Assembly: GCA_020721385.1 (NCBI GenBank)
Contig: DYMW01000017.1
Location: 1 to 10,311 of the forward strand
DNA: 10,311 nt
Origin: Sulfurovum sp.
Lineage (GTDB): Bacteria; Campylobacterota; Campylobacteria; Campylobacterales; Sulfurovaceae
Direction: 5' to 3'
Shown here piece after piece: positions 1-6,331 of this stretch. Below the pieces are notes generated by a model that was not told where the DNA came from, ran no database searches, and was given only the letters and a program-made list of their open reading frames with translations. A program made the translations under genes and the position numbers. Positions within the stretch are counted from its first letter, which is position 1. Each line of letters starts with the position of its first letter.

Positions 1-113
1 TCTTCTGCATCATCGTTTCCTGTTACTATACTCATGTCTATTGTATTTGCTCCTGCACTGTATCCCAATGAGAGAAACAGAATAAGAAAAAATAAAAACT
101 TCTTATATCCCAT
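1..113 (-). CDS. Exported protein, N-terminal fragment (cut by window edge)
   Basis: This is the first 37 codons of a gene that continues beyond the left edge. The ATG at 113-111 is preceded by AAAGGAAAA, a good ribosome binding site about 6 nt upstream. The translation has a textbook Sec signal peptide: a Lys-Lys pair at residues 4-5, a hydrophobic core at about 6-17 (FLFFLILFLSLG) and an A20-G21-A22 signal peptidase I site before N23. The visible mature part is short and acidic (IDMSIVTGNDDAE). There is no lipobox cysteine, so a soluble periplasmic or outer-membrane protein is more likely than a lipoprotein. Too little is visible to name a family. It lies 285 bp downstream of the lptG-like gene, with its own likely promoter, so it is probably a separate transcription unit. 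Confidence 0.75.
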   Translation of the reverse strand, partial: MGYKKFLFFLILFLSLGYSAGANTIDMSIVTGNDDAE

Positions 114-142
114 AATCTTTTCCTTTAAAAAATAAAAATATT

Positions 143-148
143 TTTATA
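143..148 (-). promoter_or_regulatory. Candidate -10 box for the exported-protein gene
   Basis: The minus strand reads CAGTATAAAAAT, giving a TATAAA hexamer. It would start transcription near position 136 and leave a leader of about 23 nt that contains the AAAGGA ribosome binding site. No -35 hexamer is seen 17 bp upstream. Instead there is the T-rich sequence ACTTATTTAATTTAA, which is usual for sigma-70 promoters in Campylobacterota. Assigned by eye only. Confidence 0.4.
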
Positions 149-177
149 CTGTTAAATTAAATAAGTTGAAAATCGTT

Positions 178-209
178 ATGGTTAACCCACTTTCTCACAA
201 AATAACCAT
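178..209. repeat. Inverted repeat ATGGTTA / TAACCAT with internal GGTTAACC
   Basis: ATGGTTA at 178-184 is the exact reverse complement of TAACCAT at 203-209, with an 18-nt loop. The left arm also overlaps a perfect 8-bp palindrome, GGTTAACC (180-187), so TAACC occurs twice in the same orientation 20 bp apart. The element would sit at about -42 to -73 relative to the proposed start of the exported-protein gene, where an activator could bind. It could also be chance in AT-rich DNA. Confidence 0.35.
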
Positions 210-218
210 CTACTTCTT

Positions 219-276
219 ATTTAAAAGCCGTTCTTAAATTTAATGTCACTTTACATTCTATCTTAAAGCCGTTTAA
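219..276. repeat. Pair of related dyads sharing AAAGCCGTT, 40-41 bp apart
   Basis: The 9-mer AAAGCCGTT occurs at 224-232 and again at 265-273. Each copy lies inside a small dyad: ATTTAA (219-224) with TTAAAT (234-239), and TTAAA (263-267) with TTTAA (272-276). The dyad centres are about 40 bp apart, close to four helical turns, so both would face the same side of the DNA. The GCCG cores stand out against the A/T background. This looks like a paired operator upstream of the exported-protein gene, but no regulator can be assigned. Confidence 0.35.
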
Positions 277-398
277 CATATTTGATGTATTTTTACTTAA
301 ATATATTGTTTAATTATTTTTAAAATTATTTTTTGTTTTTTATTATTATTTATTAGAGGTTTTTTTTAAGATTTATGTGTTAAAAGACTAAAGAAATT

Positions 399-1454
399 TT
401 AGATATGTTTATTGGCTTGACTTAATGCATAAAAAGCATAAGTCCATAGAAGTGTCATAGGAAGAATAAGTGCCAACTCGGGCGTAATGGTACCGCTTTG
501 ACCAATACGGTTTAAGGCAAAGAGAATACCCCAAATAAAAAGCGTACCCCCCAATGCTTGTACCGTGGTTCCTGCTATATTCATGTATCGTGCATGGAAA
601 GGGAAACGAAAGAGTAGTATCATTAAAAGAGCTATAGAGAAGAGTGGCATAATGGTTTTATTGTAAATATTGGCACGAATTTGATAGGTACTCACCCCTT
701 GTGAAGCAAGTAGTTTTTTTGCCATGATACTTCCATAAAGGGTTAAACTCTCACCATCATAAATGGACTTTAAAATTTCTGGTTGATAGTTGGTTAACGT
801 ATGTAAAACTTCAATATGCTCTACTTTGAGACGTTGATTTCCTAATGCATCAAGTACTTTTGTTTTTTTAATAACATCAATAGCTACCCACTCAAAAATA
901 TTGTACCATGCCTCTTTGGCTGTAAAAGTTTCAATCACTTTACCCTCTTTCAATTCAAAGATGGTAAGCTCTTTGATTCTATACTCCCGAGGTATCAATG
1001 TACCAATATAAACAAAACTGTTGTTATATTTAAAAAATAAATCTTCAGTTTGGCTTTGGGCATAGCGATTCTGTTTTAACATCCATGCGGTATCTTGAGC
1101 AGTGGCAAAAGAGGTAAAATTCAAACCCACAAACATTAAATAGGTTCCTGTGGCAACAGTTAAAAAAGGTTTAATCAGTTCACGTCTAGTCACCCCCAAC
1201 GCATACAATGCTCCAAGGGTATTTTGCTTAATAAAAAAGATTGTAGTCCAAATAGCCCCAAAGATAATGGCAAGAGGATAGAGAAGATTGAGTGCCTCTT
1301 GCCACTTATTAAAGGCATAAAGAACTTTAATGTTAAAAGAGGGTAAAGAGGAGCCATTCATTAAAAAATCAAGACCAGCAAAAAGTCCAGAGAGACCCAA
1401 TAGAATAATAAGCATATTTTTTAGGTAGTGCCAAGCAACATACTTAAATAGCAT
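399..1454 (-). CDS. lptG: LptF/LptG (YjgP/YjgQ) family lipopolysaccharide export permease
   Basis: A 351-residue inner-membrane protein, the normal length for this family. Six membrane segments can be placed at about 12-32, 55-76, 97-116, 267-283, 292-314 and 325-345. Between the third and fourth is a periplasmic region (about 120-255) matching the family's beta-jellyroll. The FxxGLDFL stretch after TM1, the YPLAIIFGAI of TM2 and the following LGVTRRELIKP cytoplasmic coupling segment resemble LptG more than LptF, but this is a judgement by eye. In the family, LptF and LptG pair with the ATPase LptB to extract lipopolysaccharide and pass it to LptC and LptA. The ATG follows pth by 5 nt. GAAGG, within the last pth codons, is its ribosome binding site, so it is the last gene of the rplY-pth-lptG unit. 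Its partners are not in the window. Confidence 0.85.
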   Translation of the reverse strand: MLFKYVAWHYLKNMLIILLGLSGLFAGLDFLMNGSSLPSFNIKVLYAFNKWQEALNLLYPLAIIFGAIWTTIFFIKQNTLGALYALGVTRRELIKPFLTVATGTYLMFVGLNFTSFATAQDTAWMLKQNRYAQSQTEDLFFKYNNSFVYIGTLIPREYRIKELTIFELKEGKVIETFTAKEAWYNIFEWVAIDVIKKTKVLDALGNQRLKVEHIEVLHTLTNYQPEILKSIYDGESLTLYGSIMAKKLLASQGVSTYQIRANIYNKTIMPLFSIALLMILLFRFPFHARYMNIAGTTVQALGGTLFIWGILFALNRIGQSGTITPELALILPMTLLWTYAFYALSQANKHI

Positions 1455-1459
1455 CTATA

Positions 1460-2023
1460 TTAGCCTTCAAAAGATTTTAGAGAATATTTTGACTTTACCT
1501 CTTCAACGGTTTTTTCTTGTAAAAGTTTAATAGCATTGGCTGTATAGGTAATCCATGCCGAAAGTTTTTTTGACTCCTCAACCGAAAAATCATGCAACAC
1601 ATAATCTGCTACTTGTCCCTTATGTTCTGGTTTATCAACGCCCATACGCACACGCATATACTCTTTACCCAATAAGGAATCAATCGAACGTAGACCATTA
1701 TGTCCACCATGTCCACCACCTTGTTTAAAACGCAATGCTGAAAAAGGCAAATCAATATCGTCATGAACCACAATGATGTTGTCCAATTCAATTTTATAAA
1801 ACTGCTTAACAGCCAACAGACTTTTGCCTGACAAATTCATATAGGTCATGGGTTTTAACAATAAGATGTCATTGGATTTAAAAAGTTGTCCATAAAAAGA
1901 GGCTTTGGAGACCTCTTTGGCTCCAAAGTCAGAGACAAGTTTGTCAATGACTTTAAAACCGATATTATGACGTGTATTTTCGTATTGGGTTCCTGGGTTA
2001 CCCAGCCCTACGATTAGCAACAT
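1460..2023 (-). CDS. pth: Peptidyl-tRNA hydrolase
   Basis: A 187-residue bacterial Pth (usual length about 190). The enzyme cleaves the ester bond of peptidyl-tRNAs released from stalled ribosomes, recycling tRNA in the cytoplasm. All signature blocks are present: GLGNPGTQYENTRHNIGF at 6-23 with N10 and the catalytic H19; MTYMNLSGKS at 59-68 with N63; HDDIDLP at 87-93 with D88; and GGGHGGHNGLRSI at 102-114 with N109. These correspond to E. coli N10, H20, N68, D93 and N114. Its ATG overlaps the rplY stop by one base (TAATG). No strong Shine-Dalgarno precedes it, so translation is probably coupled to rplY. The rplY-pth pairing is widespread in bacteria and joins two translation functions. Confidence 0.97.
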   Translation of the reverse strand: MLLIVGLGNPGTQYENTRHNIGFKVIDKLVSDFGAKEVSKASFYGQLFKSNDILLLKPMTYMNLSGKSLLAVKQFYKIELDNIIVVHDDIDLPFSALRFKQGGGHGGHNGLRSIDSLLGKEYMRVRMGVDKPEHKGQVADYVLHDFSVEESKKLSAWITYTANAIKLLQEKTVEEVKSKYSLKSFEG

Positions 2024-2559
2024 TATTTTGCTTTAATAATACCACAAATAGAAACGTGTTCTCTGTCCATAAGTTTACAATTTGCTGGTGCTTCAACATC
2101 TCTAATAAGAATTGAATCATCTCTGTCAAGGTCAGTAACATCAAACGTAAAGTTGGTTGGCATATTTTCGATGGCTCCTCTAACTTTAAGTCTTTTCTTA
2201 GAAATAATCAATACACCTTTGTTTTTTAAACCTTTTGCAGATCCTACAGTTTTTACAGGTATAAGGAAATTTGTTACTTGACCTGGAATAGCAACTCTAA
2301 GATCAACGTGTACAACATCACCATTTACTGGGTGTAGTTGATACTCTTGAATCACTACATTTAATTCGGTTTCACCAACTTTTAATGCCAATGTTAAACC
2401 CTCTTTTGCTCTTACAGCTTTTACAAAGTCACCTTTTTTAAACGCAGCTTGAATATTCTCTACACCATGTGCATAGATGTTAGCTGTTAGATAACCATCT
2501 CTTCTTAGTTTCTTTGCAGAACCCGAGCCGATACTCTCTCTAATAATACCTTCTAACAT
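2023..2559 (-). CDS. rplY: 50S ribosomal protein L25 (TL5/Ctc type)
   Basis: A 178-residue L25 of the long TL5/CTC form, with an N-terminal 5S-rRNA-binding domain (about 1-90) and a C-terminal TL5 domain (about 95-175). The N-terminus has the expected pattern: ESIGSGSAKKLRRDGYLTANIY, followed by the YQLHPVNGDVVHVDL block. The C-terminal domain shows the usual GLKNKGVL and LKVRGAIENMP segments and ends near VSICGI. It binds 5S rRNA in the large subunit. The ATG is preceded by AAGGA with 6 nt spacing. A TATAAT promoter sits in the 60-bp gap upstream, so this gene heads the rplY-pth-lptG unit although a same-strand gene ends just upstream. Confidence 0.96.
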   Translation of the reverse strand: MLEGIIRESIGSGSAKKLRRDGYLTANIYAHGVENIQAAFKKGDFVKAVRAKEGLTLALKVGETELNVVIQEYQLHPVNGDVVHVDLRVAIPGQVTNFLIPVKTVGSAKGLKNKGVLIISKKRLKVRGAIENMPTNFTFDVTDLDRDDSILIRDVEAPANCKLMDREHVSICGIIKAK

Positions 2560-2590
2560 TTTTTTCCTTAATAATTAAAATCAGGGGCGA

Positions 2591-2596
2591 ATTATA
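2591..2596 (-). promoter_or_regulatory. TATAAT -10 box for rplY-pth-lptG
   Basis: The minus strand reads ATCGGTATAATTCGCCCC, a perfect TATAAT hexamer in the 60-bp gap after the coiled-coil gene. It predicts a start near 2584 and a leader of about 25 nt containing the AAGGA of rplY. Upstream is a T/A-rich tract (TTTTATTTAATCAAAAA) with no good -35, typical of Campylobacterota. It implies rplY-pth-lptG can be transcribed independently of the envelope genes upstream. Confidence 0.65.
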
Positions 2597-2619
2597 CCGA
2601 TTTTTGATTAAATAAAAGG

Positions 2620-3354
2620 CTATGATTTCGTAATCTTTTTATAGGTATCTCGAAAAAGTTTCACGATGGACAAATCATCAAGTTCTGATATGCCATTTTT
2701 GCGTTTTAAACTTTTTCCTCCCAATGCTTCATTCTCTTTTTTTAAAACATCTATTCTGGTTTGATACTCCACCAATTTATTTTCAATCTGTGTAAATTGA
2801 TCTTTAGAGATTAACAACTCATCATCTACTTTAGTCGAAGTGTACTCTGCCAATTTATCCTCTAACACTTTGCAACATTTCTCTTTGATTTCAATGGTCT
2901 CTTCAGCTTTTATCAATACACTTTCAAATTCTTCTATCTCTTTTTCTTTTTTTTCAGCTGCAACGTGTAATGCTTCCATCTGTTTTACCAATGTATAATT
3001 CTTCTCTCTTAACTCAATCGTATCATTTTTTGTAGGAGATGAACTCTGTAATTTATTTTGAAGTTCAAGCAATGTATCACTTTTATCTTTTAATAAATTA
3101 ATTTTTTGTAACAATTTACCTTTTAATTCCCTATTTTGATCATTATATTGTGTGACCAACAACTTCTCATCAGCATACTGTTTTTCCAATTTTTCAATCT
3201 GCTCTTTTTGTACTTCAATGGTACTGTATAAATCATCTGATGCCAAATTCTCTTGCTCTTTTCTCAATGCTTTTGAAAGAAACCAACCAATCAAGAATCC
3301 CAACACAAGTGCTACTACCAAACATAAAACCATTTTAACTATTAATGCTGTCAT
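2620..3354 (-). CDS. Membrane-anchored coiled-coil protein, function unknown
   Basis: A 244-residue protein I do not recognise. One N-terminal membrane segment (about 4-27, ending GFLIGWFLSKAL) is followed by positive residues (K28, R31, K32). By the positive-inside rule this puts the rest of the protein in the cytoplasm. Residues of about 35-215 are almost entirely Glu/Lys/Leu-rich with heptad-like spacing and few prolines, a long coiled coil broken near 104-112 (SSSPTKND). An adjacent Cys pair lies at 160-161. A basic patch (GGKSLKRKNG, 212-221) precedes a distinct C-terminal segment ending LDDLSIVKLFRDTYKK, which could be a docking motif. The gene starts 1 nt after the OmpA-domain gene, with an AAAAGGAAA ribosome binding site inside that gene's last codons, so the two are co-translated and probably act together. 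Confidence 0.8.
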   Translation of the reverse strand: MTALIVKMVLCLVVALVLGFLIGWFLSKALRKEQENLASDDLYSTIEVQKEQIEKLEKQYADEKLLVTQYNDQNRELKGKLLQKINLLKDKSDTLLELQNKLQSSSPTKNDTIELREKNYTLVKQMEALHVAAEKKEKEIEEFESVLIKAEETIEIKEKCCKVLEDKLAEYTSTKVDDELLISKDQFTQIENKLVEYQTRIDVLKKENEALGGKSLKRKNGISELDDLSIVKLFRDTYKKITKS

Positions 3355-3355
3355 C

Positions 3356-4087
3356 TTATTTCCTTTTTAAATGTATCTCTACACGTCTGTTTACTTTATC
3401 AAATGGAGCTGTTTGTACCAAAGGTTTACTTTCGCCAAATCCTTTGGCTATAATATTTTCATTTTTGAACCCTTGATTAATTAAATACTCTTTTACTTTA
3501 TTCGCACGCATCTTACTGACAAAATAATTAACCCGTTTTTTACCACCTGCATCGGTATGTCCTTGAATTTCAACCATAACATCATCTCTGTTTTTTAAAA
3601 GTATAACCACTTTATTCAAAAGATTTTGAGCCTCTTGGGTCAATGCCTCACTGTTTTTTTGAAAATTAATTGGTTCATTTTTTAAAAGTGTGGCTATCTC
3701 TTTTTCCATCTCTTCTAGGGTGAGTATTTTAGGTATTGTCTTGGTTTTATTAAATTCACTTTTATTGACAATATCAATTATGGTATGGTCATGGATAACT
3801 TCTTTTATAATGGGAGTTTCTATCTTTGGAGGTATAATTTCAGTGGCTATAATTTTTGTTTTCTGCTCTTGAGGTTGTGCCACTACAGGTACAATTATCT
3901 CTTTAGGTTTAGATTCAATCGATTCTATATGATCTTTTAATACCAAGGTCGGTGTGGGTGGTAAAAGTGGTTTCTCATTCTTAACGTTTAACTCATTAAA
4001 ATATTTCTCTGCATTAAAAGAAATACATAAAAAAATCAATAACAAAGAAGAGAGGAATCCCAATAAAATTATTTTTCTACTGCTCAC
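3356..4087 (-). CDS. Inner-membrane-anchored OmpA/MotB-domain peptidoglycan-binding protein
   Basis: A 243-residue protein starting at GTG (4087-4085), with AAGGA 6 nt upstream. Positive residues at 4-5 and a hydrophobic segment at about 6-24 indicate an N-in anchor or uncleaved signal. C21 is not in a proper lipobox. Residues 35-120 form a Pro/Ile/Lys/Glu-rich extended linker (PPTPT, VPVVAQPQ, IIPPKIETP) able to span periplasm. Residues 138-243 are an OmpA-like domain with EIQGHTDAGG (173-182), N187-x2-V-S-x2-R-A-x2-V-x3-L, GFGESKP (216-222) and NRRVEI (233-238). D179 and R194, 15 residues apart, match the diaminopimelate-binding Asp and Arg described for OmpA-type domains. The fold is MotB/Pal-like, but the single anchor and long linker differ from Pal lipoproteins. 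It follows pilT and is coupled to the coiled-coil gene. Role inferred: tethering an envelope machine to peptidoglycan. Confidence 0.85.
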   Translation of the reverse strand: MSSRKIILLGFLSSLLLIFLCISFNAEKYFNELNVKNEKPLLPPTPTLVLKDHIESIESKPKEIIVPVVAQPQEQKTKIIATEIIPPKIETPIIKEVIHDHTIIDIVNKSEFNKTKTIPKILTLEEMEKEIATLLKNEPINFQKNSEALTQEAQNLLNKVVILLKNRDDVMVEIQGHTDAGGKKRVNYFVSKMRANKVKEYLINQGFKNENIIAKGFGESKPLVQTAPFDKVNRRVEIHLKRK

Positions 4088-4104
4088 AAAATATCCTTTC
4101 TTAT

Positions 4105-4132
4105 CTTATATATCAACTCTTATATATCAACT
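4105..4132. repeat. Exact 14-bp tandem duplication in the OmpA-domain gene leader
   Basis: CTTATATATCAACT at 4105-4118 is repeated without change or gap at 4119-4132. On the transcribed (minus) strand each unit reads AGTTGATATATAAG. The repeat lies between the TATAATATAAT promoter and the AAGGA ribosome binding site, so it would be in the 5' leader or initial transcribed region. Each unit also contains a TATAAG that could act as an extra -10 box. Confidence 0.8.
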
Positions 4133-4137
4133 GTTTA

Positions 4138-4148
4138 ATTATATTATA
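4138..4148 (-). promoter_or_regulatory. Overlapping double TATAAT box for the OmpA-domain/coiled-coil unit
   Basis: The minus strand reads TTTTTATAATATAATTAAACAG, two TATAAT hexamers sharing one base (4143-4148 and 4138-4143). They lie in the 115-bp spacer between the pilT stop and the OmpA-domain GTG start, with a T/A-rich upstream tract and no clear -35. Transcription would start about 7 nt downstream, near 4131-4136, at the edge of the 14-bp tandem repeat. The site suggests the OmpA-domain/coiled-coil pair has its own promoter besides any read-through from pilT. Confidence 0.6.
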
Positions 4149-4202
4149 AAAAGTTAGGTATTTAAATTAAAACCCCCTACTTTTAATGCAAAAAATTTCT
4201 AC

Positions 4203-5330
4203 TTACTCTTTTAACTCGAAAATATCTTTCGGGGCAGTATCATCATCACTCTCCTCTTCTGCCATACCAATACCTTGAAGTTTTAATTTCATATCTGAAG
4301 CATTGGTCGCATTTTCCAATACAACCTCTTCAGAAATTTTACCTTGTTTATGTAAATCTAATAGAGCCTGGTCAAACGATTGCGAACCATAAATCTCTTT
4401 TCCCTCTTCAATCGTATCAAGTATCTCATAATCTCTATCTTGTGCAATCAATTCAGCAATTCTTGGAGTTCGTCTCATAATCTCAATCGCAGCTGCACGA
4501 CCACCATCAAGGGTTTTAACCAAACGTTGAGAAACCACACCTTCTAATACGGATGAAAGTGTCATTCTAATACGATTCTGCTCTTCTTTAGGAAACATTC
4601 CAATGACCCTATTAATGGTCTCTTTGGCATCCAATGTGTGCAGTGTTGAAAAGACCAAGTGACCTGTATTGGCAGCATGAAGAGCAATTTCAATGGTCTC
4701 TAAGTCACGCATCTCCCCCACCAAAATAATGTCAGGATCTTCTCGCAGGGCTGCCCGCAACGCATTTTCAAAAGAGTGAGAATCTTGACCAATACCCCTT
4801 TGCGAAATTAAAGACTCTCGGTCTTTATGCACAAACTCAACAGGGTCTTCAACGGTAATAATATGTTTTTTCTTGGTTCGATTAATCCGATCTATCATCG
4901 AAGCCAACGTAGTTGACTTACCACTACCCGTGACCCCTGTAACCAAAATAAGACCCCGATGCAAATCGGCCAATTCCATTAAAGAGTGCGGTAAAGACAA
5001 CTCTTCCATTGTCAAAATTTTAACAGGAATAACCCGTAAAACCGCCGAAAGTCCATCTATCTGATAAAAAAAGTTAACCCTAAAACGGTTAAATTCATCA
5101 AGTACATAGGTACAATCCAACTCTTTTTTAAAAATTAAATCTTTATATTGTTTTTCCGTTAAAATGGCTTTAGCAATTCCATCTAACTCTTCATTGGAGA
5201 TGGTTCTATCGCCCAATTTAAGTAAATCACCATTAACCCGAAGGCGAATAATCGCCCCTGCTTTTAAGTGTAAATCACTTCCCTTATTGTGAAGAAGATT
5301 TTTTAAATAAAATTGTAATTTTTTTTCCAT
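4203..5330 (-). CDS. pilT: PilT-type twitching/retraction ATPase
   Basis: A 375-residue secretion-ATPase-superfamily protein. An N-terminal PAS-like domain (GSDLHLKAG at 17-25) is followed by a RecA-like domain with Walker A GVTGSGKST (132-140), Asp box ITVEDPVEFVH (158-168), Walker B IILVGEMRDLET (201-212, catalytic E206) and His box GHLVFSTLHT (223-232). The core is PilT rather than PilB. In type IV pili this hexameric cytoplasmic ATPase drives pilin depolymerisation. Two features are unusual. The AIRNLIRE motif is degenerate (RIAELIAQ, 290-297), and the C-terminus (SFDQALLDL ... NATNASDMKLKL plus an acidic tail to 375) resembles PilU. The ATG overlaps the tal stop (TAATG), with GGAG about 12 nt upstream, so translation is coupled to tal. 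No pilin or PilB is in the window, so the machine it serves is inferred. Confidence 0.92.
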   Translation of the reverse strand: MEKKLQFYLKNLLHNKGSDLHLKAGAIIRLRVNGDLLKLGDRTISNEELDGIAKAILTEKQYKDLIFKKELDCTYVLDEFNRFRVNFFYQIDGLSAVLRVIPVKILTMEELSLPHSLMELADLHRGLILVTGVTGSGKSTTLASMIDRINRTKKKHIITVEDPVEFVHKDRESLISQRGIGQDSHSFENALRAALREDPDIILVGEMRDLETIEIALHAANTGHLVFSTLHTLDAKETINRVIGMFPKEEQNRIRMTLSSVLEGVVSQRLVKTLDGGRAAAIEIMRRTPRIAELIAQDRDYEILDTIEEGKEIYGSQSFDQALLDLHKQGKISEEVVLENATNASDMKLKLQGIGMAEEESDDDTAPKDIFELKE

Positions 5331-6328
5331 TAATTAAGCGTCTCCAACATGGTCTTGAATGACTCTTCAAATGATTGAAGTCCCTCTTTTAATAACTGTT
5401 TATAAATTTTATTCATATCAAAACCATTGTCTTCTAATTTTGTAAAATATCCATTCAATATCACATCATCAATAGGTAAAACTTCACTTCTACCACCTTT
5501 GGTTTGAAGACATGCTTCTATCGTTGCTAATGGTGCCGTATTCACAGAGTGAGGTGCCATTAAACCTGCCACATAATAATTGGCAGGTAACCCATCACCT
5601 TTTACCCCTGTACTCGCAAACAAAGCTCTAATATTGGGAATATCATGTGCCTCTATCATATTGTAAATTTTAGCAGCATTATAAATACCTGTTTTATGTA
5701 CCTCAATGCCAGATTGCTCTAATGCCTCATCCAACGCTCGATCAAAACGACTTACAAATACAGAAATAACCGCTTCTACACGACAAGCCCCATAATTCTC
5801 GCCTTGTTCTATCCCCCGAGTTATTGCTTTAAAACATTTTTTGGCTTGTTTAGGAGAAAAAACCAATGTTGCATTGACTGAAATACCATCAGCAATTAAT
5901 GCCGTCATTGCTTCATATCCCGCTTTGGTTGCTGGAACCTTAACCATCACATTGGGTTCACCAATGATATTAAAAAGCCGTCGACCCTCTTCGATGGTAC
6001 CTTGAGTATTGTTGCATAAAAAAGGATCCACTTCAATCGAGATATATCCATCATTTCCAGCATCATAAAGAGGTCTTAACATCTGTGCCGCTGTTCTAAT
6101 GTCTTCAATCGCCAATGCTTCATATTTCTCTTTGGCACTTTTACCCTCTAAGGTTGCCAACTGCTCTTTATAAGCTGGTGAAGTTGTAATTGCCGATGCA
6201 AAAATAGCAGGATTTGAAGTTGCTCCATTGACAATCCCTGCCTCTACCAGTTTAGAAAATTCATTTTTCAAAAAATCTCTCTCTATAAAATCCAACCATA
6301 ATGAAAAATTTATATCTCTGTTTACCAT
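5330..6328 (-). CDS. tal: Transaldolase
   Basis: A 332-residue transaldolase, which transfers dihydroxyacetone units between sedoheptulose-7-phosphate and glyceraldehyde-3-phosphate in the cytoplasmic non-oxidative pentose phosphate pathway. Recognisable blocks are NGATSNPAIF (34-43), YISIEVDP (95-102), VMVKVPATKAGYEA (127-140) with the predicted Schiff-base lysine K130, and NATLVFSPKQA with the following FVSRFDRALDE segment. The length fits the longer transaldolase group rather than the roughly 220-residue TalC/FSA type. The ATG lies 3 nt after the aat stop, with GGGAGA in the end of aat as ribosome binding site. Its own stop shares a base with pilT's start. From memory, tal sits directly before rplY in Helicobacter; here three genes lie between them. 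Confidence 0.95.
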   Translation of the reverse strand: MVNRDINFSLWLDFIERDFLKNEFSKLVEAGIVNGATSNPAIFASAITTSPAYKEQLATLEGKSAKEKYEALAIEDIRTAAQMLRPLYDAGNDGYISIEVDPFLCNNTQGTIEEGRRLFNIIGEPNVMVKVPATKAGYEAMTALIADGISVNATLVFSPKQAKKCFKAITRGIEQGENYGACRVEAVISVFVSRFDRALDEALEQSGIEVHKTGIYNAAKIYNMIEAHDIPNIRALFASTGVKGDGLPANYYVAGLMAPHSVNTAPLATIEACLQTKGGRSEVLPIDDVILNGYFTKLEDNGFDMNKIYKQLLKEGLQSFEESFKTMLETLN

Positions 6329-6331
6329 CTA

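Larger units (their letters stand above)
114..398. other. AT-rich intergenic spacer, 285 bp
   Basis: No open reading frame worth calling lies here on either strand. The spacer separates the end of the lptG-like gene from the start of the exported-protein gene, both on the minus strand. The half nearer lptG (about 300-398) is low-complexity A/T with runs such as a T8 tract near 360-367. The half nearer the exported gene carries a candidate -10 box (143-148), an inverted repeat (178-209) and a pair of related dyads (219-276). I found no convincing intrinsic terminator for the lptG transcript. Confidence 0.7.

Noticed and set aside
388..402. Small stem CTAAA/TTTAG at the end of the lptG-like gene followed by TCTTTT, as a possible terminator.
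   Set aside because: The stem is only 5 bp with one G-C pair, far too weak for an intrinsic terminator call.
1609..1791. Minus-strand 60-codon frame inside pth.
   Set aside because: Out of frame with pth, which has all its catalytic motifs across this stretch; no independent start signals.
3356..4087. OmpA-domain gene as a Pal-type lipoprotein of a Tol-Pal system.
   Set aside because: C21 is preceded by IFL, not a lipobox; the linker is long and no tolB or tolA/Q/R genes are adjacent.
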